Source: an uncultured Anaeroplasma sp.
GTDB lineage: Bacteria > Bacillota_I > Bacilli_A > Acholeplasmatales > Anaeroplasmataceae
NCBI GenBank assembly: GCA_945919465.1
Contig: CAMEJG010000017.1
Location: 1 to 40,025 of the forward strand
Direction: 5' to 3'
DNA length: 40,025 bases
Below are positions 18,451-30,100 of the stretch, piece by piece; position 1 is the first letter of the stretch, and each line of letters starts with the position of its first letter. The position numbers were made by a program, and so were the translations under genes. Below the pieces are notes generated by a model. That model was not told the DNA's origin. It did not search any database and saw nothing but the letters and a program-made list of their open reading frames with translations.

Positions 18451-19350
18451 ATGAAAAGTACATATTTAAATGATCGATTCTTTAGTCGACTTGAGACTTT
18501 ATCTCTTAATTTAAAGTCTAATCTAACTGGATATTTTGGTGGAAAGCATCTCGTAAATACATATGGTCAAACAGTTGAATTTGCGGACTTTAGAGAATAT
18601 CAACTTGGTGATGATATTCGTCGTATTGACTGGAACCTATATAGCCGTTTTGAAAAGTATTTCTTAAAATTATTTACTGATGAAAGACAAATGCAAGTTC
18701 AAATTTTCATTGACGTATCTGCTTCAATGGGAAAAGATAATCCAGAAAAAGCAGCATATACAATTGGTACTGCAGCTGCTTTAGGATTTTTAGCAGTACA
18801 AAATATGGATAGACTATCTATTCATATTTGCGGTGGAAATAAGGCTGAAAATCCTTTTGGTGTAATTGTAGGAAAAAATGCATTTTTCAGAGCTATGGGT
18901 CAATTTGACAATATTGAATTTACTGAAGAAACCGATTTAGAAGCATGTATTACTACTTGTCCTAATACAGGAACAAAGAATGGTATAACAATAATCATTT
19001 CAGATTTCTTAACTGATTCTAACTGGAAAAAAGCAGTTGATTATTTATGCTATAAGAAAAGACAAGTATTATTAATTCAAGTTTTATCACCTGATGAGGT
19101 AGACCCTTCATTTGAAGGACGTATTCATTTAATTGACTCTGAAGCAGGAGATCTTGAAGATTCAAAGAATATGAAATTAAAGGTCACAAGAGGAATGATT
19201 AAAGCATATTTAGATGCCTTAGCAGATTTCCAAAATGATATCAAGACATTCTGTAGAAAAAGGGATGTTGGATTCTTTACTGTTAGAACAGACATTCCTA
19301 TTGAAAAAGAATTATTTGGTGATCTATTGAAAGAAGGTATAATGGTATGA
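18451..19350 (+). CDS. DUF58 / vWA domain protein
   Basis: A 299-aa soluble protein from ATG 18451 behind GGAGAGAG. The DUF58 signature D46-F-R-E-Y-Q-L-G-D-D-I-R-R-I-D-W61 is intact. It is followed by a vWA fold with MIDAS residues D88-x-S90-x-S92. No signal peptide or TM segment, so it is cytosolic and placed to bind the MoxR ATPase encoded just upstream. Its TGA stop overlaps the next start in ATGA (19347-19350), indicating translational coupling. In known MoxR operons DUF58 proteins are thought to be adaptors or co-chaperones; the client here is not known. Confidence 0.95.
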   Translation: MKSTYLNDRFFSRLETLSLNLKSNLTGYFGGKHLVNTYGQTVEFADFREYQLGDDIRRIDWNLYSRFEKYFLKLFTDERQMQVQIFIDVSASMGKDNPEKAAYTIGTAAALGFLAVQNMDRLSIHICGGNKAENPFGVIVGKNAFFRAMGQFDNIEFTEETDLEACITTCPNTGTKNGITIIISDFLTDSNWKKAVDYLCYKKRQVLLIQVLSPDEVDPSFEGRIHLIDSEAGDLEDSKNMKLKVTRGMIKAYLDALADFQNDIKTFCRKRDVGFFTVRTDIPIEKELFGDLLKEGIMV

Positions 19351-21329
19351 GTTTATTATATCCTTTAGGCTTAATTGCATTAATTGGTATTATTGTTTTA
19401 ATTATTATTTATATAATTAAACCAAATTATCAAACAAAGTTTATTTCTTCTACTTTTGTTTGGAAGCTAAGTCTTAAATACAGAAAGAAAAAGCTACCAA
19501 CAAGTAGATTAAGAAATATATTATTAATAATTTGCCAAGTTCTAATTTTAACATTATTATCTTTAATTATTGCATATCCTATTTATAGATATCAACAAGA
19601 GAAGCAACAAGATGAGACTATTCTTGTTATTGATTCTTCATCTAGTATGAGAACAGAATATGATAATGTTACAAGATTTGAAAGAGCTATTGAAAAGGCA
19701 AAGCAACTTTCTGATCAAACTATTGCTGAGGGTGGAGTTATGACTATATTAATAGCATCAGAAAATCCATCTACTTTAGTTGAAAAGTATGGCGAAGAAA
19801 GAAAAAATGAAATTATTGAGGAACTAGATTTATTAGTTGAAAGTGCAGAAACAGATTGTTCTTATGCAAAAGCAGATGTTGATAAGGCATTTGATATGTG
19901 TGATGATTTATTAACAAAAAATCCTACTGCTAAGGTTATTTTCTATACTGATACAAAATATAGTTATGTTCCTAAAAATGTTACAGTTGAAAGAATTTTT
20001 GATGAAACTGAAAAGAATTTTGCAATTTTAGATGCATATGTTACTTTTACTGAAAACTATTATGATATCAGTGTTGAATTACAGGCTTATGGATATGAAG
20101 CAAATGCAGTTGCTAAAGAAGTTGAAGTAAGCATTGTTGTTGATGGTGCTAATGCTAAGGATAAGAATGATAATGGTCAAATTTTAAGATTCAGTAAAGC
20201 TATTCAAGTTGAACCTGGATACAAATCTAAATTAATTTTTAAAGGATCAGAATCTGGTTTAACTGTAAGTTCTAATACTGAAATTAAAGACTTATCAGAT
20301 GCAGAAAGATTTAGTTCTTTTAGTTCTATTACTGTAACAATTGATGAAGAAGATTCATATTCTTTAGATGATCATTTCTATATTTATGGTGGTCAAAAGG
20401 AAGTAATAAAGATTCAATATTCATCTGATAATCCAAATATATTCGTTAATGGTGTTTTATATACAATTCAAAATTACTATGCTGATACATATGATATTCA
20501 AATAACTGAAGAAAAACACGGAAAACCAGAATTAAAAGGTTTTGATTATTATATTTTTGAACATAAAATTCCTGATAAACTACCAACAGATGGTGTTTGT
20601 TTAATTTTTGATCCACTATCATCACCTACAAATGGTGGTTATAATGCTGAAGCATTATTAGGTGATAGTTCAACTGAGATTCATATGGAAATTGATGATG
20701 GTGCTGTAGATCATCCTTTAATAAAAGATATTAAAGTAGATAATCTTTTTGTAACAAGATATGTAAAGGTTAGTTATGATGAATCTTATACTCCACTTAT
20801 TAATGCTGCTGGTTCAGAAAATCCTTTATTATTATATAAGGATAATGGAAATTCAAAAATATTCTTAATGAATTTTAGTGTTCACTACTCTAATTTAGTT
20901 GTTAGTAAAGAATTCCCATTCTTATTAAATAATATTATTAAATATTATACTCCAAGTATAATTGAATCTAATGCATATGAAATTGGTGATACAGTTTCAT
21001 TTAATACAAGAGGACAAACTCTTGAATTAGTAGAACCAGATGGTACAAAAACATCATTTGAATCTTTCCCAGCTTCAATTGTTGTTAATAAGCCTGAAAG
21101 CTATACAATTTCACAAAATACTTATTTTGGCAAGGAAATTACTGAAACATTCTATGTTAGAACTCCTAAGAGTGAAAGTGATATTTTTGCAGTTGAAGAT
21201 GCATTAAAGGATTTATATTATGAAGATACAATTATTGATCTTTATGATGATTTAGTATTGTATTTTGCAGCAGCTTTAGTTGCCCTTGAATTCTTTGAGT
21301 GGTGGCTAAAGAATAGAGATCGAGTTTAG
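19347..21329 (+). CDS. BatA-like membrane protein with vWA domain
   Basis: A 660-aa protein starting at the ATG that overlaps the upstream stop. Two N-terminal TM segments (about 5-26 and 58-80) flank a basic stretch, as in the BatA / aerotolerance-regulator N-terminal domain. A vWA domain follows with MIDAS D96-S-S98-S-S100. A long beta-rich extracytoplasmic region reaches to about 630, then a C-terminal TM (about 632-655) ends in a short basic tail. vWA domain and beta region probably face outside. Coupled to the DUF58 gene and 17 bp before the next vWA gene, so the products are likely subunits of one membrane complex. Confidence 0.9.
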   Translation: MSLLYPLGLIALIGIIVLIIIYIIKPNYQTKFISSTFVWKLSLKYRKKKLPTSRLRNILLIICQVLILTLLSLIIAYPIYRYQQEKQQDETILVIDSSSSMRTEYDNVTRFERAIEKAKQLSDQTIAEGGVMTILIASENPSTLVEKYGEERKNEIIEELDLLVESAETDCSYAKADVDKAFDMCDDLLTKNPTAKVIFYTDTKYSYVPKNVTVERIFDETEKNFAILDAYVTFTENYYDISVELQAYGYEANAVAKEVEVSIVVDGANAKDKNDNGQILRFSKAIQVEPGYKSKLIFKGSESGLTVSSNTEIKDLSDAERFSSFSSITVTIDEEDSYSLDDHFYIYGGQKEVIKIQYSSDNPNIFVNGVLYTIQNYYADTYDIQITEEKHGKPELKGFDYYIFEHKIPDKLPTDGVCLIFDPLSSPTNGGYNAEALLGDSSTEIHMEIDDGAVDHPLIKDIKVDNLFVTRYVKVSYDESYTPLINAAGSENPLLLYKDNGNSKIFLMNFSVHYSNLVVSKEFPFLLNNIIKYYTPSIIESNAYEIGDTVSFNTRGQTLELVEPDGTKTSFESFPASIVVNKPESYTISQNTYFGKEITETFYVRTPKSESDIFAVEDALKDLYYEDTIIDLYDDLVLYFAAALVALEFFEWWLKNRDRV

Positions 21330-21346
21330 TTTGGGGGGATGAGATT

Positions 21347-24253
21347 ATGGGTAATTTTCGTATAAACTTCACTCATCCGTGGTTATTATTGTTGTTAGTA
21401 GCAGCAGTGTTACTTACAATGATTCCTCATTTGAGAATAGCAAAGAAATATAGAAGAAATAGAAATAGAATTACTTCTTTAGTATTACATATGATTGTTT
21501 TAGTTTTATCAATTCTTGTTTTATCAGGTATTTCATTTGACTATACCCAAAAGAATGATAAAAATGAAATCATTTTACTAGTCGATGTTTCTGACTCAAG
21601 TATAAAATATGAGGAAGAAAGAGATGAGGTTGTTGAAACAATTCTTGATTTTGGTAAATATGACGGATATAAAATTGGTATTGTAACTTTTGGTTTTGAT
21701 CAAGAGTATGCAGTTCCATTTACTAATGATGTTAGTAGTATTTATTCACGTTATAAAGCAGCAGAGTTACCTGATACAACAGCAACAGATATTGCTGCTG
21801 CATTAAATTATACAAAGTCATTATTTACAAATCTTGAGACATCTAAGATTGTATTAATAACAGATGCAAAAGAAACTGATGAGAATGCTATGAATGCTAT
21901 TCGTGCAGTTTCTGCTAATGGTACAAAGGTTGATATTTGTTATGTTACTGAATCTGAGGCTAATGCTGATGTTCAAGTTTATGATATTGTTCAACCTAAT
22001 ACACATATTAGTGTTGAAAATGAAGTTGAATTTACTTTTAAAGCAAAATCAACTGCTGAACAAGAAGTTGATTTTGAGATTTGGGATAATGGTATTAGAA
22101 AAGATCTTGTATCTTTAAAACTAATTGAAGGAACTGGTACATATTCTTTCAAGCATGTATTTTCTGAAACTGGTATACATGAATTAAAAGTAGTAGCTGT
22201 TGGAATAAATGATGAAGTTACAGAAAATGATGCATATCTTACTTATGTTAACATTGAAACATTCAATAAGCTATTGGTAATTGAAGGTTATGACGGACAA
22301 AGTGATGCTCTTGAGTCTTTATTAACAAATAAGGATGAATATGAGGTTACAGTTGTTGGACCAGATGAGTTTGATACTCTTCCAACTACAATTCATGATT
22401 TAAGAAAGTTTGACCAGGTAATTCTTAATAATATCGCTAATGAAGATTTACCTACAAATATTGTTCCAGGTGCTGAAAAGCAAGTTGATTTTGTAGATGT
22501 TTTATATGAATATGTAAATGTTTATGGAGGTGGTCTATTAACAGTAGGTGGTTTAGATGAAACTGGTGAAAAAGCACATGCTTATAATAGACAAGATATG
22601 GTTGATACTAAGCTTCAGGAAATGCTTCCAGTAGAGGCTATTAATTATAAGCCACCAGTTGGTATTATGATAGTAGTCGACGTTTCAGGATCAATGTCAG
22701 GTGATGCTGGAAATGGTAAAACCTTCCTAGAAGCAGCTATTATGGGTTGTCAAACACTTCTTGAAGGTCAAATTCTATCTGAAAGAGATATGGTTGGTGT
22801 AATGACACTTACTTCTTATGAAGAACAAAGAGTTGTTTTAGGTTTGACACCAAGAACTAAGGAAGCTAAAATTAGAGAAGCAATTGAGTCATTAATTGAT
22901 GAACCAGGAGGAGGAACAGACTTCTATCCTGCAATCGATAAAGCTGCTCAACTATTAAGAGCTCAGACCAATTTAGCATATAAGCATATTGTTGTTATTT
23001 CAGATGGTGGTGCTGGAGATCAAGATGGAGAAAGTGGTTATCAAGTTTTTGCTGAATTATGTAATAAAATAGCAATTGAAGATAATATTGTAACTGATAT
23101 TTTTACTTTAGGTAATACTTATTCTGATGGTAATAAAGATTCTTGTATTGCTGCATGTGAAGGTTATGGTGATAATGCTGGTTTATTAAAAGGTAGTGCT
23201 ATTTTCCTTGGAAATAAATCAGTAGAAAGTATTGGAAGTGAACTTAAAGAAATCTTTACTTCAAAAGAAGTTACAGAAGTAATGAATGAAGATTTTAAAG
23301 CATCTGTAGCAAATGAATTTGATTTTAAAAATATTTTTGCTAATGTTGATCTAGAAGTTTCACCATATGATAATACTACAAAAACTTTGCCATTTAAATT
23401 TTCTAAGTTCATTGGTGTAAAGGTAAAAAGTTCTGATTATCTTGTTTTAAAAGGAGAATATAATGTACCTATTTATGCTCAATGGAAATTTGGTGAAGGT
23501 ACTGTTGGAAGTCTAATGGTTGCATTAGATAATGTTATGGCTCCAGAATTATTAGATCCAAATTCTGAAGGTAGTACATTACTAAAGAATATTATAAATG
23601 AGCTAATGCCAATTAGAAATATTCATTCTTCTGAAATAGAAGTTAATTTAAGAGAAGATAATTATATTAATCAAATAAGTGTATATACTACTTTAGAAGA
23701 AGGCGAGAGACTAGAAGGTAAGATCACTAATTTATCTGATGACTCAGCTGAAGTAGTATCATTAAATAATCTTCCTGAGGAAGGAACAAGTTTAAGAAAT
23801 CTTTCAACTTATGTTACTTTAGCAATGACTGAAAATAATGATTATAGTAGAGCTAACTTTATTATAAAAGAACCTGGTATTTATTCTATTGAAATTACTA
23901 AATATAATAGTGCTGGTGAAAAGGTTGGAGATTCTACAACAGTTTATAAAGATTTAGCTTACTCAAAAGAATATGATACAAATCTATTAGCTAATGATTT
24001 CAATATTGAAGAATATCTTGAAAAATTAGCTGAAAGAGGTAAAGGTACTGTTATTGAAGATAATGAAGATCCACATGAGATTTTCGATACATTCGTACCT
24101 ATAATAAATAAATCTTTTGATCCTAGAATTCTATTCATGATTATAGCTATCGTATTATTCTTAACTGATATCGCTGTAAGAAAGTTCAAGTTCAAATGGC
24201 CTCATGAATTAATTAGAGAATATAAAAAGAAAAAAGAAGAAAGTAAAAAATAA
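21347..24253 (+). CDS. Large double-vWA membrane protein with glutamine-amidotransferase-like domain
   Basis: A 968-aa protein from ATG 21347 behind GGGGGGATGAG. Two N-terminal TM segments (about 11-27 and 43-62) precede a first vWA domain with a D80-V-S82-D-S84 MIDAS. A beta-sandwich region and a class I glutamine-amidotransferase-like fold follow (Y-G-G-G-L-L-T-V-G-G, then M-L-P-V-E-A). There is no Cys-His-Glu triad that I can identify, so it is probably non-catalytic. A second vWA domain has a complete MIDAS (D445-V-S447-G-S449-M, with T524-D). A C-terminal TM (about 930-948) ends in a Lys-rich tail. The GATase-like plus vWA pairing is known in large membrane vWA proteins near MoxR genes; the additional N-terminal vWA makes this two metal-binding sites per chain. 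Confidence 0.9.
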   Translation: MGNFRINFTHPWLLLLLVAAVLLTMIPHLRIAKKYRRNRNRITSLVLHMIVLVLSILVLSGISFDYTQKNDKNEIILLVDVSDSSIKYEEERDEVVETILDFGKYDGYKIGIVTFGFDQEYAVPFTNDVSSIYSRYKAAELPDTTATDIAAALNYTKSLFTNLETSKIVLITDAKETDENAMNAIRAVSANGTKVDICYVTESEANADVQVYDIVQPNTHISVENEVEFTFKAKSTAEQEVDFEIWDNGIRKDLVSLKLIEGTGTYSFKHVFSETGIHELKVVAVGINDEVTENDAYLTYVNIETFNKLLVIEGYDGQSDALESLLTNKDEYEVTVVGPDEFDTLPTTIHDLRKFDQVILNNIANEDLPTNIVPGAEKQVDFVDVLYEYVNVYGGGLLTVGGLDETGEKAHAYNRQDMVDTKLQEMLPVEAINYKPPVGIMIVVDVSGSMSGDAGNGKTFLEAAIMGCQTLLEGQILSERDMVGVMTLTSYEEQRVVLGLTPRTKEAKIREAIESLIDEPGGGTDFYPAIDKAAQLLRAQTNLAYKHIVVISDGGAGDQDGESGYQVFAELCNKIAIEDNIVTDIFTLGNTYSDGNKDSCIAACEGYGDNAGLLKGSAIFLGNKSVESIGSELKEIFTSKEVTEVMNEDFKASVANEFDFKNIFANVDLEVSPYDNTTKTLPFKFSKFIGVKVKSSDYLVLKGEYNVPIYAQWKFGEGTVGSLMVALDNVMAPELLDPNSEGSTLLKNIINELMPIRNIHSSEIEVNLREDNYINQISVYTTLEEGERLEGKITNLSDDSAEVVSLNNLPEEGTSLRNLSTYVTLAMTENNDYSRANFIIKEPGIYSIEITKYNSAGEKVGDSTTVYKDLAYSKEYDTNLLANDFNIEEYLEKLAERGKGTVIEDNEDPHEIFDTFVPIINKSFDPRILFMIIAIVLFLTDIAVRKFKFKWPHELIREYKKKKEESKK

Positions 24254-24290
24254 TATAGATTTATAAAATAAATTCTATAGGGGAGGGCGT

Positions 24291-27089
24291 ATGAAAAAGT
24301 TAAAATATTTTTCTTTGATGTGCTTATTGCTATTCGTAGGTATGTTTTTAGCATCATGCAATAACAATTCACTAATTAGCCCATCTAATTTACAGGTGGA
24401 TGTTGAAAATAGATTAACTTGGGATAAAGTTAAAGAAGCTAGAAGCTATGTTATCGAAGTGTCTGCTGTTGGTAGTACTGCAGAAGATGCTGTAAAAGAA
24501 TTCACAACTAGAAAAACATATTATTCTTTATCAAAGCTTGATGAGGGTGATTATGTAATTAGAATGAAATCTGTTGGAGATATTGAAGGTAATGTTGTTT
24601 CTAATTGGTCTGATACAATAGATTTTCATAGAGATTATGAATCAGGCTGTACTTATAAATTAATTAATAATAATACTGCTTATCAAATTACAAATGGTAG
24701 AGCTACAGTTGGTGATATTCATATTGATGCAATATATCGTGGTAAACCAGTAATTAGTATTGCTGATGGTGCTTTTAAGGGTAATACAAGTTTAACTAGT
24801 ATTACTCTAGCAGATAGTATCGTTTCAATTGGCAGTAATGCATTCTATAATTGTACTGCATTAACTTCTATAAAGCTTCCTTCTAAGCTTCAAAGCTTAG
24901 GGGAAGCAGCTTTCCAAAGATGTAAATTATTAACTTCAATTATAATTCCAGATACAGTAAAAACTATTGAAGCTAATACATTTGCATATTGTTATGGATT
25001 AAATGATATTAAAATTCCGAATACTGTTACAAGTATTGGTGAAAAGGCATTTTATAATTGTACTAGTATTACAAGTTTTACATTGCCTACTGAGCTTACA
25101 ACATTAGGCGCTTCTGCATTTGCTGGAAATGAGGCACTTAAGACAGTTAAGATTAATAGTAAATTGACTGCTATTCCTGATTATTCTTTCTATCAGAATA
25201 AAGCATTAACTACTGTTGAATTTGCTGAGGAAAATAATGTTTTATCTATAGGTACTTTTGCATTTAGTGAATGTTTATCATTAAAAGAGATAAATGTTCC
25301 TGAGGGAGTATTAAAAATTGATGCTGCTGCATTTGCCGCATCTACTGATTTAGAGAAAGTTTCTTTACCTAATACTTTAGTAAAATTAGGTCAAAGATGT
25401 TTTGATGGAACTGCCATTTATGATATTCAAGAAAAAGAAGGATATCAATTAATTTATGTTGATAATTGGATTGTAGGATATATTCCTGGTGAAAATCCAA
25501 TTGTAAAATTAAATAAAGATGTTGTTGTTTCAACAACAGAGGGTCTATGTGATTATTTATTCTTTGATCAACCAAACTTAGCAGTTGTTAATTTGCCAAA
25601 TTCTGTAAGAACAATTGGTGAATATTGTTTTTATGCTTGTCAAGCAGCATTATATTCAGTAACTTGTAATCCTGAATATGTTTGGAATAATGCTTTTGGT
25701 GAGTGCTCAGTATTAAGTTCTGTTTCTATTGGAGAAAGATTATTATATATTGGAAATTATGCATTCTATAACTGTAAAGCATTAGGTAAAACTACAGATA
25801 TTACATTGCCTGATACTGTACAAAAGATTGGTACACGTGCATATCAAGGTAGTGGATTATGGGAAAGAGAAGAAACAAAAGATGAAAATGGTGGTTTAAT
25901 TTATGCTGGAAATTGGTTAGTAGGTGTTGTAAAAGACAGTGTTTCTTATGAATTAAGATCAGGTACTATTGGTGTATGTGATTATTGCTTCTATAAAAAT
26001 GCTGCTGTATCTACTATCAGTGGATTTAGCAGTGTTAGATACATTGGATATGGTGCATTCTACAGCTGCTCAGCATTAACTTCTATTGCTTTAGGAAGAT
26101 ATATTAAGAGCCTAGATGATTTTGCATTCTATAAATGTGTTGCATTAAACTCTGTTGAATTACCATATAATTTTACTGAAATTGGATATAAATCTTTCTA
26201 TAAGTGTACTTCTCTTATTGAAATGGATTTTTCTGAAACTAAACTAAGTTATATTGATGATTATGCATTCTATGGATGTAGTGCATTACAAACTATTGTT
26301 TTCCCAGAAGAAACATTAGAGTATATTGGTGAGGCTGCATTCTATAAGAATGAGAATCTTTTAAGCTTAGATTTACCTAATAGCCTAACAACATTAGGTA
26401 ATAAAGCATTCTCTAAATGTACTAGATTAGAATCATTAACAATTGGTTCTGGTTTAACATACATTCCAGAGCATGCATTTAATGCTACTGGATTAACTGA
26501 AGTGGTTATTCCAGAAAATATTAAAACAATTGGAAAGTATGCTTTCTATAAAGCTACAGGTATAACAAATGTAGTATTTTCTGAAGGACTTGAAAATATT
26601 AGTGCTTATGCATTCTTAGGTCTAGAAAATATTACTGAGTTAAATCTTCCAAGCTCAATTGAGTATGTTGCTAGCTTTGCATTTAAGGGCTGTACAGGAT
26701 TGACATCAATTTTCTTAAGTAAAGAAATTGATGAGGTTGCTCAGCATGCATTCTATGGATGTTTAAATTTAACTATTTATACAGATGCAGAAAGTTTACC
26801 TGAAAATTGGCATAAGATGTATAATTCTTCATATCGTCCAGAAGTATTTGGATGTGTTATGGAGGATGGTTATGTAAAGGAATTAACAATTGTTGAAGGA
26901 ACCTTCGGCCATGTTAGTTCAAATTCAATATTAGCTGATCCATTAAGAGATGGTTATACTTTTGGTGGATGGCAAATGACTGTAGTGGATGAAAATGGGG
27001 TTGAATCTACTATAGTAGTAAAGACTGCTGATATTCCAGCATTAATAGTTGGAAATAAGCTTGTCGCAATTTGGAATGCTTTAAGTTAA
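24291..27089 (+). CDS. BspA-LRR lipoprotein (932 aa) in the MoxR operon
   Basis: ATG 24291 follows GGGGAGGG. The signal peptide ends in lipobox F-L-A-S-C23. One FN3-like module (about 30-115, with L-T-W-D-K-V-K-E-A-R-S-Y) precedes LRR_5 repeats from about 145 to 835. The repeats are broken twice by longer inserts with the motif N-W-(I/L)-V-G and then G-(L/V)-C-D-Y. The C-terminus (about 858-932) is an InlB-like module with G-Y-T-F-G-G-W. Thus it uses the same parts as the 2903-aa protein but in a different order, with the InlB module at the end. It starts 37 bp after the double-vWA gene with no obvious promoter or terminator between, so it is probably on the same transcript. It is likely a surface adhesin and a candidate client of the MoxR-vWA complex (inference). 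Confidence 0.92.
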   Translation: MKKLKYFSLMCLLLFVGMFLASCNNNSLISPSNLQVDVENRLTWDKVKEARSYVIEVSAVGSTAEDAVKEFTTRKTYYSLSKLDEGDYVIRMKSVGDIEGNVVSNWSDTIDFHRDYESGCTYKLINNNTAYQITNGRATVGDIHIDAIYRGKPVISIADGAFKGNTSLTSITLADSIVSIGSNAFYNCTALTSIKLPSKLQSLGEAAFQRCKLLTSIIIPDTVKTIEANTFAYCYGLNDIKIPNTVTSIGEKAFYNCTSITSFTLPTELTTLGASAFAGNEALKTVKINSKLTAIPDYSFYQNKALTTVEFAEENNVLSIGTFAFSECLSLKEINVPEGVLKIDAAAFAASTDLEKVSLPNTLVKLGQRCFDGTAIYDIQEKEGYQLIYVDNWIVGYIPGENPIVKLNKDVVVSTTEGLCDYLFFDQPNLAVVNLPNSVRTIGEYCFYACQAALYSVTCNPEYVWNNAFGECSVLSSVSIGERLLYIGNYAFYNCKALGKTTDITLPDTVQKIGTRAYQGSGLWEREETKDENGGLIYAGNWLVGVVKDSVSYELRSGTIGVCDYCFYKNAAVSTISGFSSVRYIGYGAFYSCSALTSIALGRYIKSLDDFAFYKCVALNSVELPYNFTEIGYKSFYKCTSLIEMDFSETKLSYIDDYAFYGCSALQTIVFPEETLEYIGEAAFYKNENLLSLDLPNSLTTLGNKAFSKCTRLESLTIGSGLTYIPEHAFNATGLTEVVIPENIKTIGKYAFYKATGITNVVFSEGLENISAYAFLGLENITELNLPSSIEYVASFAFKGCTGLTSIFLSKEIDEVAQHAFYGCLNLTIYTDAESLPENWHKMYNSSYRPEVFGCVMEDGYVKELTIVEGTFGHVSSNSILADPLRDGYTFGGWQMTVVDENGVESTIVVKTADIPALIVGNKLVAIWNALS

Positions 27090-27132
27090 AAAAATCGATA
27101 TAGATTTTTGTAATAAAAAGGAAGGTATTTTT

Positions 27133-30100
27133 ATGAAAAAATTAAAAAAAGGTTTATTTACATTTTTTGCTAGTACTTCCCTTGCTACAAGCTTGATGCT
27201 TGTTTCATGTGGAACACCTAAATATACTTATGCATTTGATGTAAATGGCGGTGAATCACAAGAAAATGTTGAGTTGGAGGAGGGTCAATCTTATAATTTA
27301 CCTAATCCAACAAAAGAAGGATATTTATTCTTAGGATGGTATGATAATGCATCATTCTCTGGAGATCCTATTACAAGTATTACAGCTTCAAAGGATATGA
27401 CATTCTACGCTAAATGGGTAAAATGTGCTACTTTAAAGTTAGATTTAAATGGAGCAACTTTATCATCAGGAGAGACTTCACTAACTGTTGCTGTAGGTGA
27501 AAAGCTATCTGATGCTTTAGCTTCATATACTCCAAAATTAGGAGAATTAGGTTTTGCTGGTTGGTATTTAAATGGTAAGCCACTAGCTGATAGCGACGTA
27601 ATGCCTGAAGGTGAAGTTACTGTTAAGGCTATGTTTGGTCAAAAGTATTTTATTGAATATTATATTAATAAGGTTGGTTCTACAACTGAATTTGAACTAT
27701 ATGATACTGTTGAAGAAGCAGCTATGATTGGAGATACTGTTACACCTGAACCAGATTTAGTTGGATGTACTTTTGATAGTAAGAATACAGGAAATGTCAC
27801 TTCAATTGTAGTTAGCAGCAATACAGATTCAAATGTAATAAAATTCTATTATTTAAGAAATGAAGTTAAATATACATTTAATGCTAATTATCCAGTTACA
27901 CCTGAAGATGAAGAAACAGCAACTAAAGAAGAATCAACTCTTCAATTTGGTCAAAAAATTAAATTCCCTAGCTTTGCTTGTAAGGGATATGAAATTGTTG
28001 GTTGGTCTAGAACCTTAAATGGTGGTATTGTTTATGAAAATAAAACATTATTAGAGTCTGCATATAATGGTGAAACTAAAGTTGAGCCATATACAGCTGA
28101 AAGAAACAGTGAATTATATGCTGTATGGAAAAAATGCCATACTGATATGCGTGGCGGAAGTGATGAAATTTATTTATTTAATAGTTCATCAGATACCATT
28201 TATATGAAGCGTGATGGTGTATATTTTGTTGGTAAATATGATGCATTAAAGGGTACATTTAGATTTACTGACCCAGATAATGAAGATCATTATTTATATG
28301 GTAAGATTATTGATGATTCCACATTTGCCTATGAGGATGAGAATAATATTGCAACATATAGTTATTATGATATGGCTCAAGGTGGTGTAAATACTAATAT
28401 CACAATTAGCTTCGATAAATTTGATGGTATTAAATATATCGATAAAACAGATCAAGTTCAAATTTCAAACGGTACATATACTGTTGATGCTGATGGATAT
28501 TATACAGCTACATTTACTGATGGACCTTTAGCAGGAACAACTATCGAATTTATGGTTGCAACCCTTGGTACTACAAATGCATTCCTTCAAAAGAATGAAG
28601 AAGATGTAGCATTAGGATCAATTCCTATCTATAGTGTTAATGAAAAATTTGAATTAGCTGATTCTAAATTAGCAATTGCATTAGATGGTTATGGAACAAC
28701 AACCTTCGGTGGAAATACTTATTTTTATTCATTCTTTACAGAAGATAATACAAAATATTTATCTTTAGAGGATGAATATGGTAATCGTGCATACTTATTT
28801 AAGTTAACTACAAATTCTAATAATGAACCAATTTATATTCTATTTAATTCTTCATTATCATTTGAAGCAACTTTAGAAGATGGTACTGATACTTTAACAC
28901 TTGATGGTTCTTATACTGCAACATTAACTAAGGGAACTACTGAAACTACAGGTAAGTTCTATTATGAAACAACAGCCTTAGGATATGTTGTAATTACAGC
29001 TAAATTTGGTGATACAACTCATAAATATTTTGTAAATCATTATCAAAATGAAGAAACATTTGAAGAAACATTTACATACAAAGAAATAGATATCAATTAC
29101 CATGAATATTATTATTATGGAGCTGATGGACAAATGTATAAAGCACCATTAATCGTTATTGAGGATGCAACTAATGCTACATTATATGGAATGACATCTG
29201 ATAATGAATTTGTTGTTGTATCAAAGGGTACATATACTGTTACTGATGGAGTATATACATATACAGCAGTTACTTTTGATGATGCTGGTATGAATGCAAT
29301 TTCAGATTTAATTAATCTTAAAGATGTTAAGTCTGTGACTTTCACTACTTTAACAAAAAATAATCATGATTTCACATTCTGGTCAACATATACTACAAAG
29401 AGTGGTAAGGTTGTTGAAGTAGGTAGAAAGTATTCAATTCTTGATGAAGAAGGAAATGCTACAGGTAAATATGTCCAAATAATTGGCGATTCAGCAGTTT
29501 ATTTTGATGGTACTAAGAAGTATGATTGCGAATATATGGAACAAGATGATATCTTAGGATTCGCTTATAGAACAGATGAAGCAAGCGAAGAATATGAAGT
29601 ATTCTATGTTTCATTTGATGATAAAACATCAACATGTGTATTCTGTGAATATCCATATGTAGTATATGCATATACTGATGGTGCTGCAGATAAAAATACT
29701 TATTTATCATTTGATAAATATGGTAATGTAACTTATAATGTCGTTACAACTGATGATAATAATAAGCAAGTTACAACAACATTAAATGGTACTGTTGAGA
29801 AGGTTTTTGAGGATGATGGATATACTCAGGCTACATCACCTACTGGAAATTATATTTTCCAATTTACATTCACAGATTCAACAGAATTAAAGAACTTTAA
29901 ATATATTCAAGCTTCAGATTCAAGTAATTATTATTTCTTTAAAGAAAATAATGATTATGTTGGAACATATTCAACTGGAAATATAAATATTACATTAGAT
30001 GGTTATGAGTATTACGCTGATGTATATGTTCAATCAAGTGGAAATGAAGAAGAATTTATGTATTATATTGATGAAGAAAATGAAGCTATCATTCTATATA

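Noticed and set aside
21347-24253. Magnesium chelatase (ChlI/ChlD) or cobaltochelatase operon
   Set aside because: The AAA+ and vWA pairing is analogous, but the DUF58 signature, membrane-anchored BatA-like proteins and lack of any tetrapyrrole genes fit the MoxR family.
27090-27109. Hairpin AAAAATC/GATTTTT between the last two operon genes as a terminator
   Set aside because: The stem has one G-C pair and no convincing U-tract; too weak to call.
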